A stretch of 9,244 bases of DNA, from assembly GCA_030146445.1 (NCBI GenBank), contig JASLBT010000335.1:1-9244 (forward strand), read 5' to 3'. The notes beneath the pieces are model-generated. The model saw nothing but the letters and a program-made list of their open reading frames with translations. It did not search any database and was not told the DNA's origin. Origin of the DNA: Segetibacter sp. GTDB lineage: Bacteria > Bacteroidota > Bacteroidia > Chitinophagales > Chitinophagaceae. Shown here one piece after another: positions 4,804 to 9,244 of this stretch (position 1 is the first letter of the stretch; each line of letters opens with the position of its first letter). The translations under genes and the position numbers were made by a program.

Positions 4804-7275
4804 TTAGTTGCTTTTCTCCGGACTTTCGATATTAAAGAAGTTGTTCTCCTCTTTTCTTTTGAACCCAAAGTTGTAGCGGATGTTCAAGCCGAACCTGCGC
4901 GTATCTGCCTCGCGGTAGCCGCTTGCGCTAACTGTTCCCTGGTTCAGGGTGAACTTATTGTTGTTGGTAAACAAAACATCGTTGGCACTAAGGGAAACCG
5001 TCAGCTTCTTATTCAAAAATTGCTGGTTAAGGCTAATGTTCAGCGCACCAAATGAACTGAGCTCGTAAAATTGCAGCTGTCCGTTAAAGCGTGCAAAACC
5101 ATTCAGGGTTAACCGGGTTGTTTCTGTAACCTTTAGCGTTTGATACGAGAAGATCGACCAACTGCCACGCTTGAAGCCGAGTGGTCTATTCTCGTACAAC
5201 CCCTGGTAATGATTGTGGTTGTACTGTGCGCCGGCTACAATAAAGTACCATTTTCCCGGTGGGATCGCACCAAGTATCCTGAAATAAGTTTCTTTATTCG
5301 TCCCCAGGTTGTCGTACGTGCGATAGGCAACGCTTTTGCTGCTGTCCGCCTGGTAAATGACGTTGGTGAAAATGTCCTTTGTATCGTTAACTCCTATGGC
5401 AAATATCGGGCGTTCATCCACTGAAATATTTGCTTCGTAATTCCTGGTAAACTGCGGGCGTAGCGTGGGATTGCCCGTTTCAGAAAGGTAGGGATCGATG
5501 TACCGCAGGAACGGGTTCAAAAGCTCGTAAGTCGGGCGACTAATCGTACGGCGGTACACCAGGTAAGCTTTCAGCTCATAGCCCATGATCGACATGAGGT
5601 TACGGCTGAGGTATATATAAGGAAAAAAGTCTGTCCTGTTGATATTGAACGACGTATCCTTTGGAACAAGTTGGTTTCCGTTCATGTTGGTGTTTTCCAC
5701 CCGGCCTCCAGCTTTTACGATAATTCCCCCAATGTTTTTCGATGCCTGGAGATATCCGGAGTTGATGTTTTCGGTATACTTAAAAAAGGCTGTTCTACCT
5801 ATATCAGGGCTCCTTTCTGAATTGAACTCGCGATAATACCGGGCGTCATTTTGAAAATCCGTGAATGTCGACTTTAACCCGGTTTCAACCACTACCTTCC
5901 CGGGGAACTTCCAAAGGAGGTTTGATGCAAGGCTAAGAAAGGCCAACCTTGTTTTGGCCTCTCCATCGCCGCCAACGGATGGGCGATCGGGTTGTTTGAA
6001 GTTGGTAGAAAAATCCTGCTGGTTGTTATTTGGCGAAAAGGTGTAGGAAACGTCGTTGGTCCACTCACTGCCTGCGCTGTCGATCTTGTATTTGCTGGCA
6101 AGGCTTTGGGTTACAGAGATACCCATTGCCCGATTTTGTACATCCGCAACGTTGCTGCTGACGAGGTTGCCGAGGCTCAGTCTCCTGATATCAGATGTGT
6201 TCAGTGTATTGTTTCGGCTTTCATTGGTATTGACCCGGCCATCATAGCTGAGTTCCCATTTTTTGTTGAATTGGTATCCGCCACCATAACCAATGTAAAA
6301 GCTGCTACCAGGATATCTTGAGTATGCTTGTTGGCTGAGTAAGGAGTCTGCTGCGAACAACCGGTCGGTGTTGATCCGGTCGTAGGTGTTTCGGAGACTG
6401 AATTGAAGATTTATATAAGTATTGACCTTTCCATTGCTGTTGTTCAGGTTAATTCCGGCAAACTGGTTGCCATAGGTTCCCTGGTTCAGGCCGAGGTTAA
6501 CGCTGCCTGTCAGACCAATACGAACGCCTTTTTTTAAAACAACGTTTACAATACCGCCGCCGCCGCTTGCATCATATTTGGCGGACGGTGTGCGCAGTAT
6601 TTCTATGCTTGCAATAGCACTGGGCGGCAAACTTTTAAGCATCGTGGAAATGTCCGCGGCACTCATCTTCTGCTCGCGTCCATTTATATAAATTCTTGAT
6701 GGCGTGGTACTGCTGAGGTAAACATTTCCATCCTGGTCAACAAACAAGCCTGGTGTTTTCTCCAGTATTTCGAAAGCATTGGTGCTGGATAAGGCGAGAT
6801 TTTCAGGATCAACGATCATCTTATCATCTTCCTGCCTGAACATCGGCCGGGTAGTCGTGACCACAACGTTACCCATCGTTGATTTTGCGGGCAGCAGTAC
6901 CACTCGCAGGGTGTCCTGGGTGGTAACCGTCAGTTGTTTTTGCGCCGTTGCATACGACACGGAACTTGCAAGAACGTTGTAGGTTTTCCCGTTTGTAAAT
7001 GCCATCGTGACGATCCCGTACGAGTCGGTCACCCGTTGAGTTCGCAAAGTAGAGTCGGAAACTTCCACCGCCTGTACGGTGGCAAACGGAATGGCTTGAT
7101 GGCTGGTATCGGATACGCTGATTACAATCGTTTGTTGCTGCCCGGCTATTGCCCCCGCCAGGAAAACGGCGATAATTGAGAATACCAACCTGAGGGTGAC
7201 CTCACCTTTTGGCCTCATCGAAATAGTGGTATTGCCTGAATGGCCAGACGATTGTTCCGGCATATGGGTCTGCAT
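4804..7275 (-). CDS. Outer-membrane beta-barrel / TonB-receptor-like protein
   Basis: An 823-residue protein. A hydrophobic segment at about 29-45 (RLVFSIIAVFLAGAIAG) is the signal peptide. Residues about 48-128 form a carboxypeptidase-regulatory-like beta-sandwich (VSVSDTSHQAIPFATVQAV ... LRVVLLPA). Residues about 135-250 form a plug-like domain with the typical FEILEKTPGLFVDQDGNVYL, RIYINGR and IEILRTPSAKYDASGGGGIV stretches. From about 251 to 810 alternating strands make a barrel, ending YNFGF before a short charged tail. This order is that of the Bacteroidota outer-membrane beta-barrel family, relatives of TonB-dependent receptors. No SusD-like partner, TonB box or sigma/anti-sigma pair is seen beside it, so its cargo is unknown. 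Start choice: ATG 7275 follows an A-rich leader and a good -7 box; ATG 7218 (residue 20) would give a shorter, more usual signal peptide and is a real alternative. Confidence 0.9.
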   Translation of the reverse strand: MQTHMPEQSSGHSGNTTISMRPKGEVTLRLVFSIIAVFLAGAIAGQQQTIVISVSDTSHQAIPFATVQAVEVSDSTLRTQRVTDSYGIVTMAFTNGKTYNVLASSVSYATAQKQLTVTTQDTLRVVLLPAKSTMGNVVVTTTRPMFRQEDDKMIVDPENLALSSTNAFEILEKTPGLFVDQDGNVYLSSTTPSRIYINGREQKMSAADISTMLKSLPPSAIASIEILRTPSAKYDASGGGGIVNVVLKKGVRIGLTGSVNLGLNQGTYGNQFAGINLNNSNGKVNTYINLQFSLRNTYDRINTDRLFAADSLLSQQAYSRYPGSSFYIGYGGGYQFNKKWELSYDGRVNTNESRNNTLNTSDIRRLSLGNLVSSNVADVQNRAMGISVTQSLASKYKIDSAGSEWTNDVSYTFSPNNNQQDFSTNFKQPDRPSVGGDGEAKTRLAFLSLASNLLWKFPGKVVVETGLKSTFTDFQNDARYYREFNSERSPDIGRTAFFKYTENINSGYLQASKNIGGIIVKAGGRVENTNMNGNQLVPKDTSFNINRTDFFPYIYLSRNLMSIMGYELKAYLVYRRTISRPTYELLNPFLRYIDPYLSETGNPTLRPQFTRNYEANISVDERPIFAIGVNDTKDIFTNVIYQADSSKSVAYRTYDNLGTNKETYFRILGAIPPGKWYFIVAGAQYNHNHYQGLYENRPLGFKRGSWSIFSYQTLKVTETTRLTLNGFARFNGQLQFYELSSFGALNISLNQQFLNKKLTVSLSANDVLFTNNNKFTLNQGTVSASGYREADTRRFGLNIRYNFGFKRKEENNFFNIESPEKSN

Positions 7276-7299
7276 GAAAAGCTTTATCTTTTAACCCGG

Positions 7300-7307
7300 C
7301 AAAAGTA
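7300..7307 (-). promoter_or_regulatory. Candidate -7 promoter box (TACTTTTG) of the beta-barrel gene
   Basis: Read on the minus strand, TACTTTTG is a full match to the Bacteroidota -7 consensus TAnnTTTG, 24 bases before ATG 7275. No clear TTG-type -33 element is present at 19-23 bases further upstream, where the sequence is GC-rich. This box supports the longer start of the gene. Confidence 0.35.
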
Positions 7308-7485
7308 ACTGCAAGCGGCCTTCGGGGGCAGACGAGCGTTGGAAAGCCTGTTATTGTTTTACTAATTCAGCCATCCACCTCTTTTACCACGTATTGTTGA
7401 ATGATGAACCAATGCCGTGTGGTAACCAACGAACGTCCGGTTGCTGCCTGAAAACTTCCCGCACAAATGCGTGATAGCCGTCAGA

Positions 7486-7499
7486 CGGGCGTTAGCCCG
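7486..7499. repeat. Small hairpin CGGGC-GTTA-GCCCG
   Basis: CGGGC (7486-7490) pairs with GCCCG (7495-7499) around a GTTA loop. There is no T-run after it. It is short enough to arise by chance, but with the second hairpin 35 bases away it marks the only structured part of this intergenic region. Confidence 0.3.
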
Positions 7500-7534
7500 G
7501 CGGGAAACCGAAACTCCAATGAAAACATCTGCCA

Positions 7535-7551
7535 GGAACCACAAAGGTTCC
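7535..7551. repeat. Small hairpin GGAACC-ACAAA-GGTTCC
   Basis: GGAACC (7535-7540) and GGTTCC (7546-7551) form a perfect 6-bp stem with a five-base loop. The T-run on the plus strand begins only about 26 bases later, too far for a standard intrinsic terminator. Confidence 0.3.
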
Positions 7552-7790
7552 GTCGCGCTACGTTTCACTCATGCAAGTTTTTTTGGGACGAGCTATGTAT
7601 CGCTGATCGGGCATCGTGGTGCCGTGCCCCCAACTTGTTGGTGGGTCACTCACTTCAGCTATCTCAGCATTGCTGAACAGGTTTAACAACACACACACCT
7701 GCCTTTACATAACAATGAAATAGATACGCGGGCTATAATCGTAATGATCTTTTATGTACTTTATCCGATAATCAAAACAGTTGCTCCACA

Positions 7791-9244
7791 ATGGATAACG
7801 ATAACATTCTGATTTCGGGTAACAGGAAAGTTAATGTCGAAGACCAGTCGATCCGGCTGTATTTCCCTGACGCCCGGATTGAGTCCTTCAGCGTTGGTAC
7901 GACCAGGGGAGTTGACGACGTCGTTCACACGGTAGCGGTTGAAAAAAACGATGTTGTGGTACTTGAGTTTGAAAACAACATCAAATGGTTTTACGACTCC
8001 GCAGATTTCAAAAACAAGATAAGGCAACAGCAACCCGCTGGCCGTGGGGCCGAGCCAGACGGCACCCTTGTAGTGCCTTTGCAATGGCAGGATTCGAGCC
8101 AATCAAGAGGTTTGATTTCAGGTGCGATAAAATTGCTTGGTCTAAACGTCTTCAAAAACATTGTCGGAGAAAAAATTGCAAAATCCATTGCACAACGCAT
8201 TGAGCAGAACAATCCGAATATTGTCTATGAATGTGACGGTGAACTCAACTTGTCAGACACCTTCGACCCGGCATCCGTAAAAGACGCAAATGCGACGTAC
8301 CTGTTGTTGCTCCACGGTACAGCGTCTTCTACAAAGGGCTCATTTGAAGGCTTGATTAAACAGCAGGGTGGAACCGTTTACCGTTCGTTGTACAAAAAGT
8401 ACGAAGGCCGGATCATTGCCTTCGAACATCGAACATTCACCGAAAGCCCGATCCAAAATGTAATTGCCTTACTCGAACAACTGCCCGATAACATTACCCT
8501 CGACCTCCTGAGCCATTCGAGGGGCGGGCTGGTTGGTGAAGTGCTTGCAAGAATCGGAACGGACACTGGCAGCGGTGTTTTTACAAAAAAGGAGCTTGCA
8601 CTGCTGGGTAAAAATGAAGAGGCTGCCAGCCTGGTTGCTGAAATAGCAGCGTTGCAAGAAGCGGTGAGCACAAAGAAAATCCGGGTGAACCGGTTTATTC
8701 GCGTTGCATGTCCGGCTGCAGGAACAACACTTGTTTCAGACCGGATGGATACCATCTTAAATGTTTTATTTAATGTACTGAGTAATATCGGAGGGGAAAC
8801 GGTTGGCACAATCGTCGACGGCATCAAAGCCCTGGTAACTGCTGTAGTAAACGAGAAAAACGACGTGAACACACTGCCTGGTATCGAGTGCATGCGACCT
8901 ACTTCAAATTTCATAAAAGCCCTCAACTTTTTTGAGACAAAGATCAATTCAGACCTGGTGGTTATTGCCGGAGACGCACACGGGGAAGGATTTGTAAATC
9001 GTATCAAGATGTTCCTGGTAGACTCGTTCTACAAGGAAGACAATGACCTCGTGGTAAACACGGCATCAATGAAAAAAGGAACGAGGCGATCAGGCACTTT
9101 CCCGATATATGATGAACGAAAAAGCGAGGTAAATCACTTCAACTATTTTATTAACGCAGCTACTCAAAACATCATCTTCGAAGCTTTGGGAGGTAAAACA
9201 AGCCAAAGCCGCGGATTTTATAACAGCACCGACCTGGAAGCCGC
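7791..9244 (+). CDS. Lipase-like alpha/beta-hydrolase protein, N-terminal part, open at window end
   Basis: Translation from ATG 7791 gives 484 codons with no stop before the window ends. An in-frame TGA at 7716 with no start codon between fixes this ATG. Residues 1 to about 165 form an unrecognised N-terminal region (strand-rich to about 65, then a glycine/alanine and helical part). From about 168 an alpha/beta-hydrolase fold follows: strand and oxyanion region LLLLHGTASS (171-180), EHRTFTESP (212-220), nucleophile elbow DLLSHSRGG (238-246, Ser243), probable acid in EDNDLVV (Asp419) and probable base in VNHFNYF (His449). The elbow is S-x-S-x-G rather than the usual G-x-S-x-G. Residues 264-297 form a charged helical insertion. 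There is no signal peptide, so it should be cytoplasmic. As I recall, similar hydrolase domains occur in large multidomain proteins, some with a CHAT caspase-like domain further on; the window ends before this can be seen. Confidence 0.85.
   Translation, partial: MDNDNILISGNRKVNVEDQSIRLYFPDARIESFSVGTTRGVDDVVHTVAVEKNDVVVLEFENNIKWFYDSADFKNKIRQQQPAGRGAEPDGTLVVPLQWQDSSQSRGLISGAIKLLGLNVFKNIVGEKIAKSIAQRIEQNNPNIVYECDGELNLSDTFDPASVKDANATYLLLLHGTASSTKGSFEGLIKQQGGTVYRSLYKKYEGRIIAFEHRTFTESPIQNVIALLEQLPDNITLDLLSHSRGGLVGEVLARIGTDTGSGVFTKKELALLGKNEEAASLVAEIAALQEAVSTKKIRVNRFIRVACPAAGTTLVSDRMDTILNVLFNVLSNIGGETVGTIVDGIKALVTAVVNEKNDVNTLPGIECMRPTSNFIKALNFFETKINSDLVVIAGDAHGEGFVNRIKMFLVDSFYKEDNDLVVNTASMKKGTRRSGTFPIYDERKSEVNHFNYFINAATQNIIFEALGGKTSQSRGFYNSTDLEA

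Larger units (their letters stand above)
7276..7790. other. Divergent intergenic region without a supported gene
   Basis: These 515 bases lie between the starts of the beta-barrel gene (minus) and the alpha/beta-hydrolase gene (plus). Frames here are short and resemble nothing known. It holds a candidate promoter box for the minus gene at 7300-7307, two small perfect hairpins at 7486-7499 and 7535-7551, a seven-T run near 7578-7584 and a short (AC)5 run at 7689-7698. A TATAAT at 7734-7739 upstream of the hydrolase gene has no correctly spaced partner. Confidence 0.55.

Noticed and set aside
7689..7698. (AC)5 dinucleotide run as a phase-variation tract
   Set aside because: It is short and lies outside any coding frame about 90 bases before the gene start, with no promoter spacing that it would alter.
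7704..7739. TTTACA and TATAAT as a sigma-70 promoter for the alpha/beta-hydrolase gene
   Set aside because: The spacer is 24 bases, well over the usual 17, and Bacteroidota primary promoters use TTTG/TAnnTTTG elements.
8378..9007. 209-codon minus-strand frame opposite the alpha/beta-hydrolase gene
   Set aside because: The plus-strand frame has a complete set of hydrolase motifs; the minus frame is Ser/Thr/Phe-rich and unrecognisable, typical of an antisense shadow.

Overview
The window reads as a piece of a Bacteroidota chromosome, most likely from the Chitinophagaceae (Chitinophaga/Niastella-like). This rests on protein style: a glycoside hydrolase family 2 tail of the Bacteroidota type, a large outer-membrane beta-barrel protein with a carboxypeptidase-regulatory-like N-terminus, a Tat-exported TldD-like protein, starts without clear Shine-Dalgarno sequences, and a TAnnTTTG-type promoter box. 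Assignment to genus is inference only.

Layout. (1) Positions 2-550 (+) hold the C-terminal end of a GH2 beta-galactosidase-like enzyme, cut by the window edge. (2) 551-965 has no convincing gene but a nested hairpin about 70 nt before the next start. (3) 966-2600 (+) encodes a TldD/PmbA-family metalloprotease-like protein with a twin-arginine signal. (4) 2624-2649 is a hairpin between convergent genes that can terminate both. (5) 3757 down to 2674 (-) is a compact two-gene unit: a 74-aa secreted peptide followed 19 nt later by a 279-aa exported or membrane-anchored protein of unknown function. (6) 3758-4803 has no gene I can support, yet contains a T-rich 12-bp repeat with an inverted partner, a perfect 12-bp palindrome resembling a LacI-family operator core, several hairpins and a 100-bp patch at 70% GC. 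(7) 7275 down to 4804 (-) is an 823-aa outer-membrane beta-barrel/TonB-receptor-like protein. (8) 7276-7790 is a divergent intergenic region. (9) 7791-9244 (+) is the first 484 codons of a large protein with a lipase-like alpha/beta-hydrolase domain, running off the end of the window.

How it fits together: most of the products (GH2 enzyme, TldD-like protein, two small exported proteins, beta-barrel) are predicted to leave the cytoplasm, but the strands and large gaps indicate separate transcription units, not one pathway. I see no complete known defence, secretion or biosynthetic system. The items most worth following are the truncated alpha/beta-hydrolase protein, the unknown two-gene exported unit, and the structured GC-rich island at 4330-4690.
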